Assembly: GCF_002863585.1 (NCBI RefSeq)
Contig: NZ_PGUY01000011.1
Coordinates: 1-53,611, forward strand
Length of the DNA: 53,611 nucleotides
Direction: 5' to 3'
Source: Peribacillus deserti
Lineage (GTDB): Bacteria; Bacillota; Bacilli; Bacillales; DSM-1321
Below are positions 46,126-53,611 of this stretch, piece by piece. Every line of letters starts with the position of its first letter. The stretch's first letter is position 1. Below the pieces are notes generated by a model. The model saw nothing but the letters and a program-made list of their open reading frames with translations. It searched no databases and was not told the DNA's origin. Made by a program: the position numbers and the translations under genes.

Positions 46126-46395
46126 ATGAAATGGTTTTACATATTAACGATATATGGATTTATAATAAATGTAATTTCGCTTATTACAATGAAAGTTGAT
46201 AAGGAAAGAGCTAGAAAGCATCAGTACAGAATCGCAGAAAGTACTTTATGGCTGATGGCTGCAGCCGGGGGATCGATCGGGGCCACTCTAGGAATGAATT
46301 TATTCCGGCATAAAACTAAGCATTTGTCCTTTAGATTTGGTTTTCCGATGCTTGTTGTTATACATCTATTTCTACTGTTTACTCTAGTAAAATAA
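46126..46395 (+). CDS. ysdA: DUF1294 membrane protein YsdA
   Basis: An 89-residue protein with membrane segments at about 5-22, 42-60 and 70-88. VDKERARKHQYRIAE, then AAAGGSIGATLGMNLFRHKT are typical of DUF1294. Function unknown. It follows the rplT operon as in B. subtilis. The ribosome site is weak (AAGAAGCGG). Confidence 0.9.
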   Translation: MKWFYILTIYGFIINVISLITMKVDKERARKHQYRIAESTLWLMAAAGGSIGATLGMNLFRHKTKHLSFRFGFPMLVVIHLFLLFTLVK

Positions 46396-46410
46396 GACGG
46401 GGTGAAATGA

Positions 46411-46905
46411 ATGAATTATGATCAATTGTTTGCGTTGCAAAAATCACTGGATCTGCACATAGAGACCATGCATGGGCTTAGGAAAGAGGAGCTCTTTGAT
46501 AAAAAGGTATTGGCGCTTCTCGTAGAAGTTGGGGAACTGGCAAATGAAACAAGATGTTTCAAATTCTGGAGCTTAAAAAAGTCCTCTCCTAGAGAAGTGA
46601 TTTTAGAGGAATATGCAGACGGCATACATTTTATTCTTTCGCTCGGTATCACAAAATCCTATGAGCATATTGGGCCTGATATGGATGAAGCTGAGAACAG
46701 GGACTGCGATATGACCAGTCAGTTCCTAACTGTATATAAGAGTATAAATACCTTCAAAGAGGATCCAAGCGAACAGGTATACAAGGAGATGTTCACCCAG
46801 TATGCAAAGCTTGGACATTTGTTAGGTTTTTCTTTTGCAGATATAGAGACATTTTATATGGATAAAAATAAAGTGAATTATGAGCGGCAGCAGCAGGGGT
46901 ATTAA
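46411..46905 (+). CDS. dUTPase, all-alpha dimeric type
   Basis: A 164-residue protein of the MazG-related dimeric dUTPase family, which hydrolyses dUTP to dUMP to keep uracil out of DNA. EVGELANE and a downstream EEYADGIHF give the E-x2-E and E-x2-D magnesium sites; FKFWS binds the base. CGGGGTG precedes the ATG. It lies 15 bp after ysdA, probably co-transcribed. Confidence 0.85.
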   Translation: MNYDQLFALQKSLDLHIETMHGLRKEELFDKKVLALLVEVGELANETRCFKFWSLKKSSPREVILEEYADGIHFILSLGITKSYEHIGPDMDEAENRDCDMTSQFLTVYKSINTFKEDPSEQVYKEMFTQYAKLGHLLGFSFADIETFYMDKNKVNYERQQQGY

Positions 46906-46965
46906 TAGGGTTCCAAACGGTTAGGCTGGTAGTATTAGTATGGGTAAATCGAGGTGTTATGGTTT

Positions 46966-47607
46966 ATGGTTTTTGCCGCATATATTTTAGGAGCGCTGAT
47001 ACTTTGCCGTATTCCTGTAATCGGCAGATATTTGTGTATCATTCATACAATGATTCATGAGGTGGGCCATGCACTTTGCTCCCTCCTTTTTGATGGGAAA
47101 GTGAGAAGCATCTCTCTGTTCGCGAATACAGAAGGACTTATCATGACCGGTTCAAAAAGCTGGATTGGCAGAGTTATGACGAGTTTTGCGGGTTATCCGT
47201 TTTCATCAGCCTTTGCCCTGCTTTGTTTTACACTTATTTCAAAAGGGCATGCATCCTGGGTATTTTATGGATTGGGGATCACAATTTCTGCGGCACTCCT
47301 GCTGTGGGTGAGGAATATGTATGGCGTGTTTTGGTGCATATCCTTCCTTGTGCTCTTGGTGCTGATCATGATAAGAGGGAATGATCTATGGATTATACAC
47401 GGTGGTATGCTCATGTCGGCTATCTTGCTCACAGAGTCAATTAGCTCTGCCTTTATGGTTTTATATCTGAGCTTTAAAACACCAGGAGAAGCTGGTGATG
47501 CAGCCAGCCTTGCTGCATATACACAAATTCCTGCACAAATATGGGGAATTCTTTTTTTTGCCTTCGCGTTATTCTCATTTACTAAAGTGTGTATTTCATT
47601 ATTATAA
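46966..47607 (+). CDS. M50-type membrane metallopeptidase-like protein
   Basis: A 213-residue polytopic membrane protein with HEVGH (near residue 31), the HExxH zinc motif, placed in a hydrophobic segment as in M50B site-2-protease-like proteins. About six membrane segments follow. A GTG at 46954 is in frame, but GAGGTG then serves ATG 46966 with 9 bases. Substrate unknown. It may belong with ysdA and dUTPase as one transcript. Confidence 0.8.
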   Translation: MVFAAYILGALILCRIPVIGRYLCIIHTMIHEVGHALCSLLFDGKVRSISLFANTEGLIMTGSKSWIGRVMTSFAGYPFSSAFALLCFTLISKGHASWVFYGLGITISAALLLWVRNMYGVFWCISFLVLLVLIMIRGNDLWIIHGGMLMSAILLTESISSAFMVLYLSFKTPGEAGDAASLAAYTQIPAQIWGILFFAFALFSFTKVCISLL

Positions 47608-47626
47608 AAGATACCTGCTTTTAACA

Positions 47627-47657
47627 AAAAACCGTGAAGCTTCTCTGCACGGTTTTT
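47627..47657. terminator. Bidirectional terminator between M50-like gene and sspI
   Basis: AAAAACCGTG (47627-47636) pairs with CACGGTTTTT (47648-47657). It serves both converging genes. Confidence 0.88.
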
Positions 47658-47669
47658 CGTATAAGCATT

Positions 47670-47879
47670 TTACTTTTTTAATCCGCTTTCTAGCAGCTGA
47701 ACCAGTTCCTTTTTTTCATTCTCAGGAGAACTCTGCCAGATTATTTCAAAAAGAACTCCAAGACCCGGGAGCATTTTCTCTTCTTTTCTTGTGATTGCAT
47801 CGACAATGGTTTCTTCCAGTTGTTCCTGGGTTTTCCCTGTAACGTTGTGGATAACTGCATGTCGCAGGTTTATATTCAT
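47670..47879 (-). CDS. sspI: Small acid-soluble spore protein SspI
   Basis: A 69-residue minor spore-core protein found only in the forespore. It starts [20 protein letters not shown] and has the conserved [23 protein letters not shown] precedes the ATG. Divergent from ysgA, as in B. subtilis. Confidence 0.95.
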   Translation of the reverse strand: MNINLRHAVIHNVTGKTQEQLEETIVDAITRKEEKMLPGLGVLFEIIWQSSPENEKKELVQLLESGLKK

Positions 47880-47912
47880 TAAAATCCCTCCAAATCATAA
47901 AGATTACTTTTA

Positions 47913-47942
47913 TAACATAACCATCCCTTCATTTATTATGTA
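47913..47942 (-). promoter_or_regulatory. Possible sigma-G promoter of sspI
   Basis: On the minus strand TACATA (-35), 17-bp spacer, TATGTTA (-10) resembles the sigma-G pattern (TGNATA / CATNNTA) with one mismatch in each box. Confidence 0.45.
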
Positions 47943-47998
47943 ATGAGTTTAGGATATAATAGGAAAATCAGTTCTTAAGTAGAAGGAGAGAGACAGGC

Positions 47999-48754
47999 TT
48001 GAAGTATATCGAATCCTCCAAAAATCCCCAGGTTAAACAATGGAAAAAGCTCTTAACCAAGAAAGACCGGGACAAGACAGGGAAATTTTTAATAGAGGGT
48101 TTTCATCTCGTGGAAGAAGCTCTTAAAGAGACTAATTTAGTAACAGAAGTTATTGTGCAGGAAAACGTTGAATTGCCTATAGGGTTCCAGCTAAATGATA
48201 TAGAAGTAATCTACGTGTCCAAAGACGTCATGAAATCCATTTCTGATACAGAGGCTCCGCAGGGGATTGCAGCTGTATGCGAACAGCCCTCTTATCAGGT
48301 AGAAGACTTTTCCGGGAAGCAATTTCTGCTGGCAGATGCGGTACAGGACCCGGGGAACCTCGGTACAATGATCCGCACAGCAGATGCAGCTGGAATGGAT
48401 GCAGTTGTGTTAGGGGAGGGATCTGCTGATCTATTTAACCCGAAGGTAATTCGTTCTACACAGGGAAGCCTCTTTCATATACCTGTATTAAAGGCAGACT
48501 TAACACATTTTATTGCTCAGCTAAAGGAACAGGGCATACCGGTATATGGGACCTCTCTTGAACATGCCGATCCTTTTGAAGAGGCAGAAAAACAAGATAA
48601 ATTTGCCCTTCTGGTTGGAAATGAAGGAAAAGGGGTCGACAAACAATTGCTGGCAGCAACCGATAAAAACTTATTCATCCCCATATTCGGGCGAAGTGAG
48701 TCGTTAAATGTGGCGGTTGCCGCAGGAATTCTCCTTTACCACTTAAAAAAATAA
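47999..48754 (+). CDS. ysgA: TrmH/SpoU-family RNA methyltransferase YsgA
   Basis: A 251-residue 2'-O-methyltransferase-like protein acting on rRNA or tRNA. An N-terminal L30e-like substrate domain (about 1-90) is followed by the knotted SPOUT domain with DPGNLGTMIRTADAAG, LLVGNEGKGV and PIFGRSESLNVAVAAGILLY, the three SpoU motifs. Translation starts at TTG, preceded by AGAAGGAGAG. The target nucleotide is not known from sequence. Confidence 0.93.
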   Translation: MKYIESSKNPQVKQWKKLLTKKDRDKTGKFLIEGFHLVEEALKETNLVTEVIVQENVELPIGFQLNDIEVIYVSKDVMKSISDTEAPQGIAAVCEQPSYQVEDFSGKQFLLADAVQDPGNLGTMIRTADAAGMDAVVLGEGSADLFNPKVIRSTQGSLFHIPVLKADLTHFIAQLKEQGIPVYGTSLEHADPFEEAEKQDKFALLVGNEGKGVDKQLLAATDKNLFIPIFGRSESLNVAVAAGILLYHLKK

Positions 48755-48798
48755 AGTAGCCATTAATACCGGGAAAGCATAAAGTATTAAAATTCAGT

Positions 48799-48827
48799 TT
48801 GAAACTCATACTTATTTATACTATAAT
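48799..48827 (+). promoter_or_regulatory. Sigma-A promoter of pheST T-box transcript
   Basis: TTGAAA (48799-48804), 17-bp spacer, TATAAT (48822-48827). Confidence 0.85.
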
Positions 48828-48833
48828 AGGGTG

Positions 48834-49097
48834 TAAATTTTATAAGAAAAGACATAGACAGAGAAAAGTAGCTGTGCGAAGACCCTTTATTAGGGAGAAA
48901 ATGCCTTAGACTGAAAGCATTTTAAATGGGCCGCCTGTGAAGTTCACCTCTCGAGTCGGCACCGGGACCTCTGCTAAGCAGAGTAAAGGTGCATCGGCAT
49001 AAGCCGTTATCCTAATGAAGTGAGTGCATAGATTGCGCTAACAAGGGTGGTACCGCGAATAATACCTCGTCCCTTTTTTGGGGACGGGGTTTTTTTA
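48834..49097 (+). promoter_or_regulatory. T-box leader of pheST
   Basis: T-box AGGGTGGTACCGCGA is at 49044-49058. The terminator CCTCGTCCC...GGGGACGGGG ends in seven T's (49065-49097). A TTC specifier (Phe) is at 48943-48945 in AAGTTCACC. Controlled by uncharged tRNA-Phe. Confidence 0.93.
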
Positions 49098-49144
49098 TTT
49101 TCTTTTAAAATTGCCGGTCTACATAACAAAAAGGAGGATTTAGT

Positions 49145-50185
49145 ATGAAGGAACGTTTGCAGGAGCTTCAGGCTGAAGCTCTTCAAAAAGTTGAAGAGGC
49201 ATCAAGCTTGAAAGGATTGAATGATATCCGGGTTTCTTACCTGGGGAAAAAAGGCCCGATTACAGAAGTGCTGCGTGGAATGGGCAAGCTTTCCGCAGAG
49301 GAACGTCCGGTAATCGGCGCGCTCGCCAATGAAGTGCGGGAAGCGATTGCTGAGCAGATTGAAGCAAAACAGGTACAGCTTGAGGAAGCTGCGATTGCTG
49401 AGAAGCTTGCAGCAGAAACCATTGATGTGACTCTTCCAGGAAGTCCAGTTCGTACAGGAAGCAAGCATCCTTTAACAAAAGTGGTTGAAGAAATTGAGGA
49501 TTTGTTTATCAGCATGGGTTACGCAGTTGCGGAAGGCCCTGAAGTGGAGAAAGATTACTATAATTTCGAAGCCCTAAACCTTCCAAAGGGACATCCAGCT
49601 CGAGACATGCAGGATTCTTTCTATATTACTGAAGACATTCTGCTGCGTACCCATACGTCCCCGGTTCAGGCTAGAACGATGGAAAAACATCAGGGGAAAG
49701 GACCGGTTAAGATTATCTGTCCTGGAAAGGTGTATCGCCGGGATAATGACGACGCCACTCACTCACATCAATTCATGCAGATTGAAGGGCTTGTCGTAGA
49801 TGAAAATATTCGTATGAGTGACTTAAAAGGAACACTGGATGTTTTTGCGAAAAAAATGTTTGGTGAGGATCGCGAAATCCGCTTAAGACCAAGCTTCTTC
49901 CCATTCACCGAGCCTTCTGTAGAAATGGACATTTCCTGTAAAGTATGCGGAGGAAAAGGCTGCAGTGTATGCAAAGGCACAGGCTGGATTGAGATTCTTG
50001 GAGCAGGCATGGTGCATCCGAATGTACTGGAAATGGCAGGATTCGATTCTAAAAAATATTCAGGATTCGCATTTGGAATGGGGCCGGAGCGTATTGCCAT
50101 GCTTAAATATGGCGTAGATGATATCCGCCATTTCTATACCAATGATATTCGATTCTTAAAACAATTTTCCAAGCACGAAGAATAA
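49145..50185 (+). CDS. pheS: Phenylalanyl-tRNA synthetase alpha subunit
   Basis: A 346-residue class II subunit of the alpha2-beta2 enzyme. An N-terminal coiled coil (about 1-90) grips the tRNA. The catalytic core has [31 protein letters not shown] and [12 protein letters not shown], and a [14 protein letters not shown] cysteine cluster (near 258-272). AAGGAGG precedes the ATG. pheT follows after 16 bp. Confidence 0.97.
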   Translation: MKERLQELQAEALQKVEEASSLKGLNDIRVSYLGKKGPITEVLRGMGKLSAEERPVIGALANEVREAIAEQIEAKQVQLEEAAIAEKLAAETIDVTLPGSPVRTGSKHPLTKVVEEIEDLFISMGYAVAEGPEVEKDYYNFEALNLPKGHPARDMQDSFYITEDILLRTHTSPVQARTMEKHQGKGPVKIICPGKVYRRDNDDATHSHQFMQIEGLVVDENIRMSDLKGTLDVFAKKMFGEDREIRLRPSFFPFTEPSVEMDISCKVCGGKGCSVCKGTGWIEILGAGMVHPNVLEMAGFDSKKYSGFAFGMGPERIAMLKYGVDDIRHFYTNDIRFLKQFSKHEE

Positions 50186-50201
50186 GTAAGGAGGATGAGC
50201 C

Positions 50202-52616
50202 ATGTTTGTATCATATAAATGGTTACAAGAATATGTGGATCTTTCAGGCATAAGCCCGGTAGAGCTTGCTGAAAAAATAACAAAAAGCGGTATTGAAGTA
50301 GAAGGTGTAGAAAAGAAGAGTGAAGGAATTAAAGGTGTTGTCATCGGTCATGTCCTTGAAAAGGTAAAACATCCAGAAGCAGATAAGCTGAATATCTGCC
50401 AGGTAGATCTCGGACAGGAAACCCCGGTACAAATCATTTGCGGGGCACCAAACGTTGATAAAGGCCAGAAAGTCGCTGTAGCAACTGTAGGTGCAGTGCT
50501 TCCAGGAAACTTCAAGATTAAAAAAGCGAAACTTCGCGGCGAGGAATCAAATGGGATGATCTGCTCTTTACAGGAGCTTGGAATTGAGCCGAAGGTAGTG
50601 GCAAAGGATTATTCGTCTGGTATCTTTGTTTTCCCAAGTGAAGCAGAGGCAGGGCAGGATGCTCTTTCATTACTTGGATTAGATGATGCTATTTTAGAGC
50701 TTGGGCTTACCCCGAACAGAGCAGATGCCATGAGCATGCTTGGAGTTGCGTATGAAGTGGGCGCCATCCTTGGCAGAGAAGTGAAGTGGCCGGAAATTTC
50801 GGAACACTCTTCCTCGGAAGAAGCTTCCGGCTATATTTCTGTAAAAGTTGATGCGAAGGAGGATAACCCGTTATACGTTGCTAAAGTAATTAAGGATGTA
50901 AAGATCGGCCCATCGCCTTTATGGATGCAGACGCTCCTAATGAATAGCGGTATACGTCCTCATAATAATATAGTAGATATCACGAATTATGTACTCCTTG
51001 AGTACGGCCAGCCGCTGCATGCATTTGATTATAATAAAATCGGCTCAAAAGAAATCCTTGTGAGAAGAGCATCAGAGGGCGAAAAAATTGTTACGTTAGA
51101 TGAAGCGGAACGTACTTTGAAAGCCGATCATTTGGTTATTACAAATGGTACAGATCCGATTGCTCTTGCAGGAGTTATGGGCGGTGCTAATTCAGAAGTT
51201 GATACAGATACCACGACTGTCTTACTGGAATCTGCTTATTTTACAGGCGGGGTCATCCGTAAAGCCTCAAAAGATCATGGGCTTAGAAGTGAAGCGAGTT
51301 CACGATATGAAAAAGGAGTAGATCCAAACCGCGTACGCCAAGCCGCAGAGCGGGCTGCAGACTTAATGGCTCAATATGCCGGCGGAACAGTTCTAAATGG
51401 ATCCGTTACAGCAGACGCTCTCCAAATTGAACCGGCAGTGGTCTCAATCACGCTTGAAAAGATCAACAGAGTTCTAGGAACTCATTTACAAATGGATCAA
51501 GTTCAAAGCATCTTCAAACGCCTGCAGTTCACAGTGGATGTTTCAGGGGATGAAATTACTGTAACTGTTCCTACTAGACGTGGAGATATCACGATTGAAG
51601 AGGATTTAATTGAGGAAGTGGCACGTTTGTTCGGTTATGATAATCTTCCGCTGACACTCCCTGTAGCTGAAACGGGTCCCGGGGGATTAACTTCTTATCA
51701 ATTGAAGAGAAGGAAAGTAAGAAGCTTTCTTGAAGGAGCAGGCCTTTACCAGGCTGTGACTTATTCTTTGACAACAAATGAAAAAGCAAACCAATATGCA
51801 TTGGAAACAGCTGATACTATCCGCCTTGCTATGCCAATGAGTGAAGAGCGCAGCACCCTAAGGCTAAGCATCACTCCGCAGCTGCTTGAAATCTTAAAAT
51901 ACAACATCGCAAGACAAAATGACTCGATTGCTATATATGAAACAGGGTCCGTATTCCTGAAAAATGGAGAACATGAACTGCCGGTGGAGAAGGAACATTT
52001 AGCTGGTGCATTAACAGGTTTATGGCATTCTCAATTATGGCAGGGTGAGAAAAAGCCTGTAGATTTTTATGTGGCAAAAGGAGTGCTTGAAGGTCTGTTT
52101 TCAGTCCTTGGTATATCCGAGGCTGTTTCCTATCATCCTGCGGCAATACCGGGAATGCATCCAGGGCGTACTGCAGAAATCAAGCTGAACGGTGAAGCGG
52201 TTGGTTTTGTTGGCCAGATTCATCCGAAAGTTCAAAAAGACATGGATCTTAAGGAAACCTTTGTGTTTGAATTATCTTTACAAAGCGTTTTAAAGGTACA
52301 TGTTGAGCCGATTTCTTATACTTCGATTCCTCGATTCCCTTCCATCACAAGAGATATTGCTTTAGTTGTGGACCGGGAAACTGCAGCTGGCCAAATCTAC
52401 AGTGTTATAACAGAAGCAGGCGGCAAATTGTTAAAAGAAGTTTCTGTATTTGACCTATATGAGGGAGAGCGTATGGAGCAGGGGAAGAAGTCGATTGCGT
52501 TCTCACTGAAATATCTCGATCCAGAGCGTACTTTAACGGATGAAGAAGTAACAAAAGCCCATAATAAAGTACTAAAGACTGTCGAAGAAAAAACAGGGGC
52601 AGCATTAAGAGCATAA
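50202..52616 (+). CDS. pheT: Phenylalanyl-tRNA synthetase beta subunit
   Basis: An 804-residue partner of PheS. It has an N-terminal tRNA-binding OB domain (about 40-150, [16 protein letters not shown]), the B3/B4 editing region (about 210-380, with [13 protein letters not shown]), the B5 and catalytic-like core ([19 protein letters not shown]), and a C-terminal ferredoxin-like anticodon domain ([15 protein letters not shown]). GTAAGGAGG precedes the ATG. It ends in a strong terminator. Confidence 0.97.
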   Translation: MFVSYKWLQEYVDLSGISPVELAEKITKSGIEVEGVEKKSEGIKGVVIGHVLEKVKHPEADKLNICQVDLGQETPVQIICGAPNVDKGQKVAVATVGAVLPGNFKIKKAKLRGEESNGMICSLQELGIEPKVVAKDYSSGIFVFPSEAEAGQDALSLLGLDDAILELGLTPNRADAMSMLGVAYEVGAILGREVKWPEISEHSSSEEASGYISVKVDAKEDNPLYVAKVIKDVKIGPSPLWMQTLLMNSGIRPHNNIVDITNYVLLEYGQPLHAFDYNKIGSKEILVRRASEGEKIVTLDEAERTLKADHLVITNGTDPIALAGVMGGANSEVDTDTTTVLLESAYFTGGVIRKASKDHGLRSEASSRYEKGVDPNRVRQAAERAADLMAQYAGGTVLNGSVTADALQIEPAVVSITLEKINRVLGTHLQMDQVQSIFKRLQFTVDVSGDEITVTVPTRRGDITIEEDLIEEVARLFGYDNLPLTLPVAETGPGGLTSYQLKRRKVRSFLEGAGLYQAVTYSLTTNEKANQYALETADTIRLAMPMSEERSTLRLSITPQLLEILKYNIARQNDSIAIYETGSVFLKNGEHELPVEKEHLAGALTGLWHSQLWQGEKKPVDFYVAKGVLEGLFSVLGISEAVSYHPAAIPGMHPGRTAEIKLNGEAVGFVGQIHPKVQKDMDLKETFVFELSLQSVLKVHVEPISYTSIPRFPSITRDIALVVDRETAAGQIYSVITEAGGKLLKEVSVFDLYEGERMEQGKKSIAFSLKYLDPERTLTDEEVTKAHNKVLKTVEEKTGAALRA

Positions 52617-52620
52617 TGAA

Positions 52621-52656
52621 AAAGCATCTCGCTTTAGTGAGATGCTTTCTTTTTAT
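52621..52656. terminator. Terminator of pheST
   Basis: AAAGCATCTC (52621-52630) and GAGATGCTTT (52639-52648) form a perfect 10-bp stem, followed by CTTTTT. It could also end leftward transcripts. Confidence 0.9.
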
Positions 52657-53265
52657 TCAGGACTGTTGTATACGTAAGGCTGTAATGTGTAATGAACTCT
52701 TCATAACCCTGATCAATAGACTTGGTGCCGTCCGCTGTTATTGCAGTTACCTTAAGTGCTGCAACACCCGCAGTAATTCTTTCAGCAAATTTGACGTCTC
52801 TCTTCATCGAATTTGAGTTTCTGCACATTCGTATTGGTTTACCTGAAAATCAGATGAAGGGACCATCCATATAGCCAGGTTTGGTTTGAAAGCAGGGGCA
52901 ACCAATTCAGGCAGTAATCCTGCCCCTTCCTCCAGGATGTTTGTTGTGCTGAGGAGGCTCAGTAAATCCTCCAATATAAACCTGGAATTGTTCTCGGTAC
53001 ACAGTTATAACTTCGTTAACTTGCTGTCAACTGTAAGAGAACAAAATTGGCTTGACCATACTTGATTCCGTGTTTAATCTTTTATTTTATAATGGCAGGC
53101 TGTTTTTCCCCTCTGAGCTCCTGGACATTTGATCTTCATAATAGACATCACATTTGTAATAAATAAACGTAAATTCACCTGTAAGATTTCGTGCCGGGGT
53201 GTTTTTGCCTGCGCAGGGAGAGCTGCCAATCCAATAACATGAAAAAGACGTTTTTTTAAATCCAT
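52634..53265 (-). pseudogene. Decayed P-loop nucleoside-kinase-like ATPase gene
   Basis: Translating the minus strand in shifting frames restores one protein. It starts MDLKKRLFHVIG (ATG at 53265, good AGGTGGAG site), then shifts to GSSPCAGKNTPARNL (a damaged Walker A) and FIYYKCDVYYEDQM, then VITVYREQFQ, then EDLLSLLSTTNILEEGAGLL, PELVAPAFKPNLAIWMVPSS and DFQVNQYE (53004-52804), and finally MKRDVKFAERITAGVAALK and ADGTKSIDQGYEEFITHY. At least four frameshifts and several stops break it. The total span would suit an intact protein of about 210 residues. The family is inferred from the P-loop and context, without a search. The gene lost function recently enough to stay readable. Confidence 0.72.
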
Positions 53266-53304
53266 TATTGAAACTCCACCTTTCTAAACAGGCGGGGGAA
53301 AGGA

Positions 53305-53487
53305 ATGCCGAATAGTATTAACAATATATTAGGTAAGACTAATATGTATAGGAAGAAGAATGAGAAATGTCTCATGTGCATCACAGACTGTCTGAAGGTA
53401 AAGAAAATGGATTTCATCTATTCAAATGAAGTTTTTCGAGCTGCTGGTATTTCGGCTGTTGAAAAAAGTGTTGACGAGATTCTTTAG
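53305..53487 (+). CDS. Doubtful small frame before the rRNA-type promoters
   Basis: Sixty codons with GGGGGAAAGG just before the ATG. The product (MPNSINNILGKT...) is not recognised. Its 3' end overlaps the -35 box of the first tandem promoter, which argues against a conserved gene. Confidence 0.22.
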   Translation: MPNSINNILGKTNMYRKKNEKCLMCITDCLKVKKMDFIYSNEVFRAAGISAVEKSVDEIL

Positions 53488-53499
53488 CCGTGTTAAGAT
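53471..53499 (+). promoter_or_regulatory. Tandem promoter 1, rRNA-operon type
   Basis: TTGACG (53471-53476), 17-bp spacer, TAAGAT (53494-53499), with G at the expected +1 (53506). It is followed by AGTTGCTTTAAGCGACTGAG. Confidence 0.75.
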
Positions 53500-53558
53500 A
53501 TTAAAGTTGCTTTAAGCGACTGAGTAACTCTGGTTCATAACTTCTTCAAAAAAAGATG

Positions 53559-53587
53559 TTGACCAGATGATTGATATGTGTTATGAT
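53559..53587 (+). promoter_or_regulatory. Tandem promoter 2, rRNA-operon type
   Basis: TTGACC (53559-53564), 17-bp spacer, TATGAT (53582-53587), with G at the expected +1 (53594). AGTTGCTTACGAGCGACTG follows, matching the box after promoter 1. Tandem promoters with G starts are typical of Bacillus rrn operons; the rRNA genes would lie beyond the window. Confidence 0.75.
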
Positions 53588-53611
53588 TATTAAGTTGCTT
53601 ACGAGCGACTG

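Noticed and set aside
52634-52828. Independent 64-residue gene on the minus strand
   Set aside because: It has no ribosome site and reads as the C-terminal end of the same pseudogene.
53074-53265. Intact 63-residue gene on the minus strand
   Set aside because: It has a good ribosome site, but its sequence runs out of frame into the decayed P-loop gene, so it is the start of a pseudogene.

Overview
The window is chromosomal DNA of a low-GC, endospore-forming Firmicute of the Bacillaceae (Bacillus sensu lato). The evidence is gene order and protein sequence: ytoI-ytpI-nrnA-ytrI/ytrH-dnaE-ytsJ-accD-accA-pfkA-pyk-fxsA-ytvI-ytwI-citZ-icd-mdh-phoP-phoR-polA-mutM-coaE-gapB-speD-nrdR-dnaB-dnaI-ytxC-thrS-infC-rpmI-rplT, then ysdA, sspI, ysgA, pheS and pheT. 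This is the backbone known from Bacillus subtilis. Spore genes (ytrH, ytrI, ytvI, ytxC, sspI) show a sporulating lineage. Many genes start with TTG and infC starts with ATT. No virulence, phage or insertion-sequence genes were found.

Layout. 0-7 kb: a leftward M24 peptidase, then ytkL, a small membrane protein, ytoI, ytpI, nrnA and the ytrH-ytrI spore pair. 7-21 kb: replicative DnaE, then a carbon block: malic enzyme, a FadR-like regulator, acetyl-CoA carboxylase AccD-AccA, phosphofructokinase and pyruvate kinase. These link glycolysis, the pyruvate node and fatty-acid synthesis. 18.2-19.4 kb is non-coding and filled with two kinds of tandem repeat. 21-26 kb: citZ-icd-mdh with a CcpA-type cre site at the citZ promoter. 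26-33 kb: PhoPR two-component system, then DNA repair (polA, mutM) and CoA synthesis (coaE). 33-40 kb: gluconeogenic gapB with a CcpN-type operator, speD, nrdR, the helicase-loading pair dnaB-dnaI, and ytxC. 40-46 kb: a T-box-controlled thrS, a second T-box-controlled threonyl-tRNA synthetase that lacks the N-terminal editing region, and the L20-leader operon infC-rpmI-rplT. 46-53 kb: small membrane and housekeeping genes, sspI, ysgA and T-box-controlled pheS-pheT. The right end holds a decayed P-loop kinase-like gene and two tandem promoters with matching leader boxes, which look like the start of a ribosomal RNA operon just outside the window.

Most notable: (1) two arrays, 16 kb apart and in opposite orientation, of an ATGCTTA-type motif spaced every 20-21 bp; (2) an adjacent array of eight 36-38 bp units, each with two small dyads; (3) the editing-less ThrRS paralogue with its own T-box; (4) a nested pair of dispersed intergenic repeats near 45.6-45.9 kb; (5) a multiply frameshifted P-loop kinase-like pseudogene at 52.6-53.3 kb, found only by joining reading frames.

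All calls rest on reading the sequence and on memory of the families. No database search or structure prediction was run.
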